Positions 20,850-29,427 of a stretch of 64,000 nucleotides of DNA are shown here, piece by piece. A program made the position numbers and the translations under genes. Position 1 is the stretch's first letter. Each line of letters begins with the position of its first letter. The notes below the pieces were generated by a model, which was not told the origin of the DNA, did not search any database, and was given only the letters and a program-made list of their open reading frames with translations. Source of the stretch: Reinekea thalattae (GTDB lineage: Bacteria; Pseudomonadota; Gammaproteobacteria; Pseudomonadales; Natronospirillaceae); contig NZ_VKAD01000001.1 of assembly GCF_008041945.1 (NCBI RefSeq), positions 2,046,001 to 2,110,000 of the forward strand, written 5' to 3'.

Positions 20850-21524
20850 TTATTCAGCGCTGATCGCATCTAGAGTGATTTCTACACGACGGTTTTCGGC
20901 TCGACCGGCTGCATTATCGTTGCTGGCAATTGGGTACAGTTCGCCATAACCAACTGCCGCAATACGTTCGATAACCACACCTTCACGTAACAAAAAGTTA
21001 GCAACCGATGTCGCTCGTTGCTCTGATAACAGCTGGTTATAAGCGCTGCCGCCAGTGCTGTCGGTATGACCAGAAATGGTGATCAAGGTATCGTCATATT
21101 CTTCTAGGACTTTGGCCAGTGAAGTCAGCGTGTCAGTAAAGGACGATTGAACAGTCGCGCTGCCCACTTCAAAGGTAATGTTACCAGGCATGATTAGCTC
21201 GATTTGACCTTCTTCGGTACGCTCTACCTGAATACCGCTACCAATCAGTTCTTTACGCAGAATGGCTTCCTGTCGGTCCATGTAATAACCGATACCACCG
21301 CCAGCAACACCGCCAATACCGGCGCCGATTAACGCCTGTTTTGCACGATCCTCTTTAGAGGCCGTAGAGGCACCAATAACAGCACCAATAATACTGCCGG
21401 CAATCGCGCCTTTAGAGGAGTTACTGACTTGGCTTTCACCGGTATAGGCATCGAAGGTAAGACAGCCCGACAGCAGTGAGCTGAAGATTGCTAACGGCAG
21501 GGTAAGTTTGATCCAATATTTCAT
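20850..21524 (-). CDS. OmpA-family peptidoglycan-associated outer-membrane lipoprotein (YiaD-like)
   Basis: I chose the ATG at 21524 (224 residues), with GGAG upstream; it gives a lipoprotein signal ending LLSGC (lipidated Cys near 21). Next comes a glycine-zipper region (about 38-85: GAIAGSIIGAVIGAS and ALIGAGIGGVAGGGIGYYMD), which tends to associate with membranes. The C-terminal OmpA domain has ITISGHTDSTGG and LSEQRATSVANFLL, followed by GRAENRRVEI, which bind peptidoglycan diaminopimelate. The domain order matches E. coli YiaD. It likely tethers the outer membrane to the cell wall. It is monocistronic with its own terminator. Confidence 0.9.
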   Translation of the reverse strand: MKYWIKLTLPLAIFSSLLSGCLTFDAYTGESQVSNSSKGAIAGSIIGAVIGASTASKEDRAKQALIGAGIGGVAGGGIGYYMDRQEAILRKELIGSGIQVERTEEGQIELIMPGNITFEVGSATVQSSFTDTLTSLAKVLEEYDDTLITISGHTDSTGGSAYNQLLSEQRATSVANFLLREGVVIERIAAVGYGELYPIASNDNAAGRAENRRVEITLDAISAE

Positions 21525-21620
21525 TACAAATAACTCCTTTATTAGGGCATTCAAAATGCCATGTTGTCCGCCAATAAATTTAATGTACCGCTGACAATAA
21601 AATAAACAATAGCCCTATTG

Positions 21621-22130
21621 TCAGTTTTTGAAACGATGGTTGACTAATTCGAGCGGCATAAGGCTCGACTGCTTAGCCTCTTCCATTACGATGTGGCTTT
21701 TGGACTCTCGAACATGTGGTAACGCCAGCAGTAATTCGCCTAAATACTTACGATAATTTTTAAGGTCACTCATTCTAAGTTTTAATAAATAGTCTGATTG
21801 GCCTGAAATTAAATGACACTCCTGAACATAGCTGAATTTTTCGGCCGCAGTTTTGAATTCTTGGAAAGTCTCTGGTGATTGCACGGTGAGTGTAATTTCT
21901 AAAAACACCAATAGCTCAAGTCCAAGAGCATCGGCATTAATGTCGGCGTGGTAGCCTAAGATATAGCCGGAAGCTTCTAATCGCTTCACTCGTTCCATAC
22001 AGGGCGTGGTCGATAAACCGACGATCTGAGCCAACTCAACATAAGAAAGGCGAGCGTTTTTTTGCAGTGCCTTGAGTATTTTAAAGTCAATTCTGTCCAG
22101 CTGACGTTGTTTACCAGAATCCTTTTGCAC
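21621..22130 (-). CDS. Lrp/AsnC family transcriptional regulator
   Basis: This is a feast/famine regulator. I start at the GTG at 22130 (169 residues) because GAGG lies five to six bases before it and the result, MQKDSGKQRQLDRIDFKIL, matches Lrp length and N-terminus. An ATG at 22202 would add 24 unrelated residues. The helix-turn-helix covers about residues 25-60 (LSYVELAQIVGLSTTPCMERVKRL). The RAM ligand-binding domain follows, with HLISGQSDYLLKLRM. It is divergent from tex across about 230 bases, which likely hold its autoregulatory sites. Confidence 0.9.
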   Translation of the reverse strand: MQKDSGKQRQLDRIDFKILKALQKNARLSYVELAQIVGLSTTPCMERVKRLEASGYILGYHADINADALGLELLVFLEITLTVQSPETFQEFKTAAEKFSYVQECHLISGQSDYLLKLRMSDLKNYRKYLGELLLALPHVRESKSHIVMEEAKQSSLMPLELVNHRFKN

Positions 22131-22364
22131 AGCTACCTCATGAATCTCTGCATCGATGACTCGGCTTGAGCAATAGCGCTTAGCCGTTTGGCTAAGCAAC
22201 ATATCACGCTATTTTGGGCGTTTCGAATGGTTTTCATTGCAATTTGTGCGTTGCTGTTTCGATTCTATATAAATCAGATATTTAGCGATGAACATGACTT
22301 GCAATTGTGTGGTCTTTTTTCAATGATGGCGCGTCGCGAAAGGTGCATAACTGTTAGGAACTAC

Positions 22365-24677
22365 ATGTCAGCTATAGAATCAAAAATTGCCAACGAATTA
22401 AAAGTATCCGTCTCTCAGGTAGCCGCCGCGGTGGCATTGTTAGATGAGGGCGCAACAGTACCCTTTATTTCTCGGTATCGAAAAGAAGTAACCGGCGGTA
22501 TGGACGATACCCAACTGCGCCAAATGGAAGAGCGTTTACGCTATTTACGCGATATGGAAGATCGCAGATCGAGCATTTTGGCCAGTATCGAAGAGCAAGG
22601 GAAGTTGACCCCAGAGTTAACACAAAAAATATCAGCAGCAGAAACTAAAACCGAATTAGAAGACCTTTACTTACCCTATAAGAAGAAGCGTCGCACTAAA
22701 GGTCAAATTGCCATTGATGCGGGATTATTGCCATTAGCAGAAGCCTTATTGGCGGACCCAACATTAAATCCAGAACAAGAAGCGCAGGCTTATATTAATT
22801 CAGACGCCGGCGTTGACGATGTTAAAGCCGCTCTTGATGGCGCGCGTTATATCTTAATGGAACGTTTTGCTGAAGACGCTGACTTATTAGCTAAGCTGCG
22901 CGACTTTATGTGGCAGAACGGCGAAATGCAGTCGCGTGTTATCGAAGGTGAACAGGCTAAAGGTGAAAAGTTTCAAGATTACTTCGAGCATGATGAAGCG
23001 ATCAAAAAGGTGCCAAGCCACCGTGCGTTAGCAATGTTTCGTGGTCGTAACGAAGGTGTATTATCGCTTTCACTCGTGATCCCTAATGAGGATGCGCGCG
23101 CAGGCGGCACCGGCACGATAATGGTTGCTGAGCATTTTGCGATTGAAGATCAGCAGCGAGCAGCCGACGCCTGGTTGAAGGATGTTTGTCGTTGGACATG
23201 GCGAATTAAGTTATTAACGCATATCGAAACGGATTTGTTCTCTCGAGTAAGAGAGCAGGCCGAACAGGCGGCGATTGATGTCTTCGCCAAAAATCTAAAA
23301 GATTTGCTATTGGCCGCACCAGCCGGTGCCAAAGCAACGATCGGTCTCGATCCGGGCTTGCGAACCGGTGTTAAAGTCGCGGTTGTCGATGCCACTGGCA
23401 AGATTAAAGATCACGGCGCTATTTTCCCAACGCCGCCGCAAAATAAAATTGCTGAAGCCGAAAAAGTTTTGCTTGGCCTATGTGAAAAGTACGACATCGA
23501 ACTGATCGCTATCGGTAATGGTACCGCCAGCCGAGAGACTGAGCGTTTTGTAAAAGACTTCTTAAAGAAAAACTCACACATTAAAGCTCAGCCAGTGATG
23601 GTGAATGAAGCAGGCGCATCGGTTTATTCAGCATCGGAATATGCCGCGAAAGAGTTTCCAGATTTAGACGTCACCATTCGAGGTGCCATTTCAATTGCGC
23701 ACCGCTTGCAAGACCCGTTGGCGGAATTGGTCAAGATCGACCCGAAATCGATTGGTGTTGGCCAGTATCAGCACGATGTTTCCCAAGTTGCGCTAGCACG
23801 TCAGCTCGATGCGGTAGTAGAAGACTGTGTGAACAGCGTCGGTGTGGATCTCAATATGGCTTCTGCTCCCTTGTTGGCTCGGGTGTCTGGATTGAATCAG
23901 ACCATTGCTAATAACATTGTCGCTTTTCGTGATGCCAACGGTGCTTATCAGTCGAGAAAGCAATTAAAAGAGGTGCCGAGATTAGGGCCTAAAGCCTTTG
24001 AACAGGCCGCTGGTTTCTTACGTATTATGGACGGCACCGATCCGTTGGACCGTTCAGGCGTGCACCCAGAAGCCTACAGTGTGGTGAATAAAATTGTTCA
24101 GACGCAAAATAAAAGCGTACAAGAGGTGATTGGCGACACTCGCTTTTTAAAGGCATTAAATGCGGCTGACTATACCGACGACACTTTCGGTTTGCCGACG
24201 GTAACCGACATTATTAAAGAGCTGGATAAGCCAGGCAGGGATCCGCGACCTGAATTTAAAACTGCTCAGTTCCAAGATGGTGTAGAAACACTAAAAGATT
24301 TACGCGAAAACATGACACTCGAAGGCGTGGTGACAAACGTCACGCACTTTGGTGCCTTTGTTGATATTGGTGTGCATCAAGATGGTTTGGTGCACATTTC
24401 TGCACTTAGCCACACCTTTGTTGATGACCCTTCTAAGGTTGTTAAGGCCGGTGATATCGTTAAGGTCAAGGTTATGGATGTTGATGTGCAGCGTAAGCGC
24501 ATTGCATTATCGATGCGTTTGGATGACGATGCCAGTGAGCATGAATCTGCAGGCGAACGTAACACCCAGTCGAAACGAACGTCGCCAAAACAGGTCAAAG
24601 CGAAATCCAAACCGGCACCGTCGAACACATTAGATGCGTTGTTTGATCAGGCGCTAAAGAAACAAAAAAATAGCTAA
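22365..24677 (+). CDS. tex: RNA-binding transcription accessory protein Tex (YhgF)
   Basis: Tex is a conserved cytoplasmic nucleic-acid-binding protein linked to transcription and stress fitness. I chose the ATG at 22365 (770 residues; E. coli YhgF 773), preceded by AGGA; upstream in-frame codons encode a membrane-like stretch foreign to the family. Early motifs are [17 protein letters not shown] and [16 protein letters not shown]. Next is the YqgF/RuvC-like core with [16 protein letters not shown] near 325. Helix-hairpin-helix units include [13 protein letters not shown]- and [18 protein letters not shown]-type stretches. The S1 domain near 645-715 has [19 protein letters not shown]. The C-terminus is basic. 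Confidence 0.97.
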   Translation: MSAIESKIANELKVSVSQVAAAVALLDEGATVPFISRYRKEVTGGMDDTQLRQMEERLRYLRDMEDRRSSILASIEEQGKLTPELTQKISAAETKTELEDLYLPYKKKRRTKGQIAIDAGLLPLAEALLADPTLNPEQEAQAYINSDAGVDDVKAALDGARYILMERFAEDADLLAKLRDFMWQNGEMQSRVIEGEQAKGEKFQDYFEHDEAIKKVPSHRALAMFRGRNEGVLSLSLVIPNEDARAGGTGTIMVAEHFAIEDQQRAADAWLKDVCRWTWRIKLLTHIETDLFSRVREQAEQAAIDVFAKNLKDLLLAAPAGAKATIGLDPGLRTGVKVAVVDATGKIKDHGAIFPTPPQNKIAEAEKVLLGLCEKYDIELIAIGNGTASRETERFVKDFLKKNSHIKAQPVMVNEAGASVYSASEYAAKEFPDLDVTIRGAISIAHRLQDPLAELVKIDPKSIGVGQYQHDVSQVALARQLDAVVEDCVNSVGVDLNMASAPLLARVSGLNQTIANNIVAFRDANGAYQSRKQLKEVPRLGPKAFEQAAGFLRIMDGTDPLDRSGVHPEAYSVVNKIVQTQNKSVQEVIGDTRFLKALNAADYTDDTFGLPTVTDIIKELDKPGRDPRPEFKTAQFQDGVETLKDLRENMTLEGVVTNVTHFGAFVDIGVHQDGLVHISALSHTFVDDPSKVVKAGDIVKVKVMDVDVQRKRIALSMRLDDDASEHESAGERNTQSKRTSPKQVKAKSKPAPSNTLDALFDQALKKQKNS

Positions 24678-24684
24678 TCAACGT

Positions 24685-24719
24685 GCGCGCAGTCATAACC
24701 GGCTGCGTGCCTTTGATTT
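24685..24719 (+). terminator. Possible terminator after tex
   Basis: GCGCGCAG (24685-24692) pairs, with one G-T wobble, with CTGCGTGC (24703-24710), and CTTTGATTT follows. The T-run is short, so termination may be partial. Confidence 0.4.
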
Positions 24720-24769
24720 AAAGCGATCTAACCCCATACTGAAAGTCACCTAATTGCGAGGGCAGTTCC

Positions 24770-26320
24770 TTGGCAGCAATCTCCCGTTTCACTCTATTTA
24801 AGCAATTACGTGCAAGCGCATTTGAATTCCAACGTGGTATCGAACGAGAAACGTTGCGCGTCAGGCCTAATGGTCAGCTCAGTCAAACAGCACATCCAGA
24901 ATCACTTGGTTCGGCGCTAACACATTCATCGATCACTACCGATTATTCAGAAAGCCTGCTTGAATTTATAACCGGAGTGCATACCGATAAGAATGCATTA
25001 TTTGCCGAGTTAGATGAGTTGCATCGCTTTGCCGCTTCTCAGCTTGACGGTGAACGCCTGTGGCCAAGCAGTATGCCCGCGGTATTGCCGCAGCAAGAAG
25101 ACATCCCAATCGCACAGTATGGCGATAGCCACATTGGTCGGCTTAAAACCATTTACCGGCACGGCTTATGGCATCGTTATGGGCGTAAAATGCAGACCAT
25201 TGCCGGCCTACATTATAATTGGTCGCTAAACGACAGCTTTTGGCGTCAGTGGGCGTTATTAAATGGTAAGACAGGCGATTTAACCGACTTTAAAACCAAC
25301 GAATACTTTGGCTTGATTCGCAGCTTCCGTCGTCATAGTTGGTTGTTGTTGTATCTGTTTGGTGCTTCGCCGGCGGCTGATGAAAGCTTTACCGATGCGC
25401 CAACGCCAACATTGAGCGCTTTAAACCAGCAGACCTTATACGCTCCCTATGCGACCAGCTTGCGAATGAGTGATATTGGTTACTCTAATAAAGCACAGGC
25501 TGATCTATTCGTTTGTTTTAATTCATTAGAGAGTTATGCCAGTACCTTGATGGATGCTATTCAGCAACCTTATCCCGCTTATGAGGCTATTGGTGTCAAG
25601 AAGGGCGATCAGTATCAACAACTGAGCACATCAATACTGCAAATCGAAAACGAATATTACAGCGACATTCGACCTAAGCGAGTCGCTTATTCGGGTGAAA
25701 AACCGATTCACGCCTTACGTAAACGAGGCGTTGAATACATCGAAGTACGCTGCCTGGATGTGAATCCCTATTCACCGGTAGGGATCGATGCATCGGATGT
25801 TGATTTTATCGATCTGTTTTTGCTTTGGTGTGTAGTGCAAGATCACCCAGAGATATCGGTTGCCGAATGCCTACAGTTAATGACTAATAATCAGCAGGTT
25901 GCCATTAAAGGGCGTGATCCAGAATTGAAGATTGTTGTGAATGAACAGTCTCATGGGCTGACGTCATTGGGCACGCAGCTGCTAGAGTCGATGCAGTTGG
26001 TTGCTGCACAAATAGATTCGTTAACCGGAACCGATACTTATCAGCAGGCTTGTGCTGCACAGCTTGAAAAAATACAAAACCCCGATCAGTTACCTTCACA
26101 ACAGGTCTTGGCAGACGTTAAAGCACAAGGCTCGTTCCTTAATTTTTCCAGTGCGCAAGCTGAGCAATTGCAGGTACATTATCAAGCGCCGTTATCATCA
26201 GAGCGGTTTGATTTCCGAGTCGAAGAAAGTAAGCGTAGTTGGCGTCGACAGCAGGATATTGAGAATTCTGATCAAGGTCCGTTTGATCAGTTCTTAGCCG
26301 AGTATCTCAGGCAGGAATAG
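24770..26320 (+). CDS. gshA: Glutamate-cysteine ligase (gamma-glutamylcysteine synthetase, type 1)
   Basis: GshA catalyses the first step of glutathione synthesis. The protein has 516 residues (E. coli 518). It begins at a TTG at 24770, with GAGGG about nine bases upstream; I find no better ATG. Signatures are FQRGIERETLRV near residue 20, which binds glutamate and metal, TTDYSESLLEFITG near 62, the MQTIAGLHYNWSL stretch near 145, and VEYIEVRCLDVNPYSPVGID near 325. It stands alone between tex and the FliL-like gene. Confidence 0.97.
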   Translation: MAAISRFTLFKQLRASAFEFQRGIERETLRVRPNGQLSQTAHPESLGSALTHSSITTDYSESLLEFITGVHTDKNALFAELDELHRFAASQLDGERLWPSSMPAVLPQQEDIPIAQYGDSHIGRLKTIYRHGLWHRYGRKMQTIAGLHYNWSLNDSFWRQWALLNGKTGDLTDFKTNEYFGLIRSFRRHSWLLLYLFGASPAADESFTDAPTPTLSALNQQTLYAPYATSLRMSDIGYSNKAQADLFVCFNSLESYASTLMDAIQQPYPAYEAIGVKKGDQYQQLSTSILQIENEYYSDIRPKRVAYSGEKPIHALRKRGVEYIEVRCLDVNPYSPVGIDASDVDFIDLFLLWCVVQDHPEISVAECLQLMTNNQQVAIKGRDPELKIVVNEQSHGLTSLGTQLLESMQLVAAQIDSLTGTDTYQQACAAQLEKIQNPDQLPSQQVLADVKAQGSFLNFSSAQAEQLQVHYQAPLSSERFDFRVEESKRSWRRQQDIENSDQGPFDQFLAEYLRQE

Positions 26321-26346
26321 CCTGATAGAAAGCTGAATAAATAGGC

Positions 26347-26745
26347 TTAGGGTTGGATAATAAAGCTGGTGAGAAGAACTCGGTCAATCATTGGGTTGCC
26401 GGTTTCTTTTCGCAGTAGGTTTTGAATTGCCTTGGTCATTAGCATCAAAAATTCATCACGAGCTTCTGAAGAGCGTAAAGTTGCCTCGTCTTGTTCGGCA
26501 AACATCATGATAACGGTATGGCGAATAGCGTCTCGATGTTTATCAACTATGGGAACATTTACTTTATCTCTGACTCGTAACGTGACCTGAGTTTGAATAA
26601 ACCGGACTCGTCGAGCGTCACCAAAGTTAACCGTCAATACAGGGCGCACCTCATAATAGGCGGTTTCAGCGCTAGAAAAGCTCGCAGTAAAGGCAATGAC
26701 AATGCACAGCAGCAGTTTAGTGATTGTGATCGATTTCAAATTCAT
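26347..26745 (-). CDS. FliL-like periplasmic protein
   Basis: I chose the ATG at 26745 (132 residues) because it gives a clean signal peptide (about 1-26, ending ASFSSA). Starting at 26847 would place 34 odd residues ahead of it. The mature part resembles the periplasmic domain of flagellar FliL: YYEVRPVLTVNFGD, RVRFIQTQVTLRVRD, then RDEFLMLMTKAIQNLLRKETG and VLLTSFIIQP at the end. FliL stabilises stator units of the flagellar motor. Here there are no flagellar genes nearby, and a cleavable-looking signal replaces the usual membrane anchor. It is convergent with gshA. Confidence 0.75.
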   Translation of the reverse strand: MNLKSITITKLLLCIVIAFTASFSSAETAYYEVRPVLTVNFGDARRVRFIQTQVTLRVRDKVNVPIVDKHRDAIRHTVIMMFAEQDEATLRSSEARDEFLMLMTKAIQNLLRKETGNPMIDRVLLTSFIIQP

Positions 26746-27026
26746 AACAAAAAATCCAGCGACGGTAGCGTCAGTTCCAGTTAGGGCCTCAAATATAGCA
26801 GGCTCGAATAGCCTTTGCCTATTTCCAGTTGCTAAACTGAGTATCAAGCCGCGTAGCGTTGTTTAATTGACCGAATAAGAGAAAACCGATGGTCAATAAA
26901 CAGATCGGCTAGATTAGGTTCTTTTATACCTGCTTGTGGCTCAGAAAAACAGAGAATATAGTGGGTTTGTATCCAGCCTAATAAATAACAGGCCGACGCC
27001 TTTTAAAAAGCCAATAGGTCATACAT

Positions 27027-27494
27027 ATGCTTGAGAACTGCAAAACTGCCTTAGAACGTTGGGGTGGCACTCACGAAATTATTGATCGCTGGTTAGGTGA
27101 TCGCAAACAGACGTTGATTCATTTCTTTCAGATCCAAGATGCAGAAGGTGAAGAGGCCGTGTGTCGCTCGATCGAAGAGTTTAATCGACTATTGGTGGAT
27201 TATATCTCCAGCGGTCATTTTGAAGTCTACGAGCAACTGTTTCGCGAAGCGACAGAATTTGACGACGACGGTGGTATCGCATTAGCGAAAGAGCTGTATC
27301 CGCTAATTGAAGAAACCACTCAGTTTATGCTCGACTTTAATGATAAGTATGCAGCCCACTCGATGATTCAAGCCAATATTGCCTCGTTAAAAGGTGACTT
27401 ATCTGCCTTAGGTGAAAAGATGACGGAGCGATTTGCTTACGAAGATCGTTTGATCGAACAGCTGCATAATGCACACGAGAGCAAACTGCTGTAA
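27027..27494 (+). CDS. rsd: Rsd/AlgQ family anti-sigma-70 regulator
   Basis: This 155-residue helical protein opens MLENCKTALERWGGTHEIIDRWLGDRKQTL, characteristic of Rsd (E. coli) and AlgQ (Pseudomonas). CRSIEEFNRLLVDYISSGHFEVYEQL follows at about 50-75. These proteins bind domain 4 of the housekeeping sigma factor and shift RNA polymerase toward alternative sigma factors in stationary phase. In Pseudomonas algQ lies near algP, and an AlgP-like gene is 1.9 kb downstream here. An ATG start overlaps CATATG at 27024. No terminator follows before the lipoprotein gene. Confidence 0.92.
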   Translation: MLENCKTALERWGGTHEIIDRWLGDRKQTLIHFFQIQDAEGEEAVCRSIEEFNRLLVDYISSGHFEVYEQLFREATEFDDDGGIALAKELYPLIEETTQFMLDFNDKYAAHSMIQANIASLKGDLSALGEKMTERFAYEDRLIEQLHNAHESKLL

Positions 27495-27617
27495 TCGTTA
27501 TTATTTTTTAAACACCCAAAAATGATACTAAAGGCTAGTCATAATGCTGGCTAGCCCTCTCTTTATCTCTGTTATAGAGTGCTACACTCAGATAACTTAT
27601 CGAGTCAGAGTGGCACC

Positions 27618-28559
27618 ATGATTCCAAACAATCTCCTTGTCCTACTTCTTATTCTATTTTTAGCCGGTTGCGCTAAAACACCCAGTGATGAACTGCAGAT
27701 CGGCATTGATGGCTTGTATGCGGCCGAAATTCAGAACGATGGCTCTTCTTTAGTGGCTGGTTCTTTTAAGCACGGCGGCTCCTATTGGGACTTACGTAAA
27801 AAATCGCGCGAATACAGCTGGAACCACAAAGACGGCTATATAACCGACATTCTCTACACCGATATTTCTGACGATGGACGCTTTGCCTTAACGGCGAACT
27901 ATTACAACGTAGTGATATGGCATACCGAAACTGGCGAAGCGATTTCGTTTTGGGAAGCACCAGGAAGAATTGAGTCAGCCGATCTTTCTCAGGATGGCCA
28001 ATACATCATGCTGGGTTTGAATAACAGCACAGCAGTGATATTCCATTCCCAATTGGGTGCCATGATTGCTGAGTTTCAACATGGCGGCCCGGTTGGCTCA
28101 GTTGCCATTAATGTCAGCGGAGGTTTTGCCGCTACAGGTTCTGAAGACGGTACGGCAAAGTTGTGGAGCTTGGAGGACTTTTCGCTAGTTAAAGAGTTTC
28201 CTCACGATAACCAGGTATCGATGGTGAAATTTAGCGATACCGGTCGTCAGCTATTAATTGTCCCAGCTAATGAAGAAGCAGAATTGTGGACGACTCAAAG
28301 TCTGCGTTTGCGATCAACAATCTCGTTAGGTAACTATCGGATTTATAGTGCTCAGTTTGTTGGTGAAAATAGATTGATCGTTGGGACGACGCATCGAAAT
28401 ATATTTGAGTTTGATGCATCCAATGGTGCTAAGTTGGAAACCTATCAAATAGGTACTAAAGGCAGTCAGTCATTTAAAAGCGCGATAGTATTGGATGTTG
28501 CGAAACAAGACGATAGACTGCTAGCCGTGAGTTCAAGTGGATACCTTTACATCTTTTAA
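27618..28559 (+). CDS. WD40-repeat-like lipoprotein
   Basis: I start at the ATG at 27618 (313 residues), giving a lipoprotein signal with LFLAGC (Cys near residue 17). The mature protein is built of beta-propeller-like repeats of about 40 residues with WD40-style endings. Examples are SGDGRF-like SDDGRFALTANYYNVVIWH, SQDGQYIMLGL and GGFAATGSEDGTAKLWSL, the last a near-consensus WD repeat. Such propellers are usually protein-binding scaffolds. It lies between rsd and the ParA gene, all rightward and likely one transcription unit. The exact role is unknown. Confidence 0.8.
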   Translation: MIPNNLLVLLLILFLAGCAKTPSDELQIGIDGLYAAEIQNDGSSLVAGSFKHGGSYWDLRKKSREYSWNHKDGYITDILYTDISDDGRFALTANYYNVVIWHTETGEAISFWEAPGRIESADLSQDGQYIMLGLNNSTAVIFHSQLGAMIAEFQHGGPVGSVAINVSGGFAATGSEDGTAKLWSLEDFSLVKEFPHDNQVSMVKFSDTGRQLLIVPANEEAELWTTQSLRLRSTISLGNYRIYSAQFVGENRLIVGTTHRNIFEFDASNGAKLETYQIGTKGSQSFKSAIVLDVAKQDDRLLAVSSSGYLYIF

Positions 28560-28600
28560 GCCGAGTCTTCATTAGGGTAGGCAACAGACAGGTAGATAAC

Positions 28601-29332
28601 ATGACAAATAATGAAGAAACGATTCAGCCAAGCGAGAAGAGCGAATCGCAAGCTCGGGTTATCACACCACCAAAACCCAAGCGCATATTGGTTGCTAATG
28701 CCAAAGGCGGCAGTGGTAAGACAACTGTAGCGACAAATCTTTCAAGTTTATTTGCGAGTCGAGATGAGCATTGCGCGCTCATCGACTTCGATCCTCAGGG
28801 ATCAGCGACGCAATGGCTTCAGTTGCGACCATCAGAGCGACATCGCATACACGGTGTATCCGCCTATAAAAAAACCGCTGCTCAAATGACCCGCACCTGG
28901 TATCTCAGAAATTTACCACCAGAGACGACAAAAGTTGTTATCGATACGCCAGCAGGTTTGACTGGCATGCTGCTGAATGATTTGGTGCGTGAAAGTGACT
29001 TCGTCATTATCCCTGTGACACCATCGCCGATTGATATTCGCTCGACAACCAACTTCATTAAAGATTTGTTTTTGACGCCGGCACAGCGAACAAAACCGAA
29101 AAAAATCGCGGTGATTGCTAATCGAGTTCGCAGAAATACATTGGTTTATTCTAAATTGGAACTGTTTCTCAAAAGTTTGAAGATTCCGTTTGTATGCTCG
29201 TTCCGAGATACACAGTTTTATATCCGTGCATCAGAATACGGTTTAGGTATTCACGATCTAAAAAATCGTGAAGAAAAAGACATGATGGACTGGGTAAAGT
29301 TAATCGAATGGATCGATAAACATAAAAACTAA
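28601..29332 (+). CDS. Orphan ParA/MinD-family ATPase
   Basis: This 243-residue protein has a disordered first ~25 residues, then a deviant Walker A motif KGGSGKTTVATNL near residue 36, typical of ParA/MinD proteins that dimerise on ATP. Next come IDFDPQGSATQWL (switch, near 60), VVIDTPAGL (Walker B region, near 112) and IANRVRRN near 170. No ParB-like gene, HTH domain or parS site is adjacent, so it is not the chromosomal parA of the parAB pair. Related orphan ParAs position cargo such as chemotaxis clusters or carboxysomes. The next gene encodes an AlgP-type DNA-binding protein. Confidence 0.88.
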   Translation: MTNNEETIQPSEKSESQARVITPPKPKRILVANAKGGSGKTTVATNLSSLFASRDEHCALIDFDPQGSATQWLQLRPSERHRIHGVSAYKKTAAQMTRTWYLRNLPPETTKVVIDTPAGLTGMLLNDLVRESDFVIIPVTPSPIDIRSTTNFIKDLFLTPAQRTKPKKIAVIANRVRRNTLVYSKLELFLKSLKIPFVCSFRDTQFYIRASEYGLGIHDLKNREEKDMMDWVKLIEWIDKHKN

Positions 29333-29427
29333 AAATTATTATTAAATACTTGAAATTTTTTGAGTGTCATCGATAGTACAGCGGTGTTAAACTTTTTCGT
29401 GAAAACTAATACATGAGGACTGGGGTC

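Noticed and set aside
28601-29332. Considered as the chromosomal parA of a parAB system
   Set aside because: No ParB-like gene follows, the neighbours are rsd and AlgP-like genes, and chromosomal parAB normally sits beside mnmG/rsmG nearer the origin.
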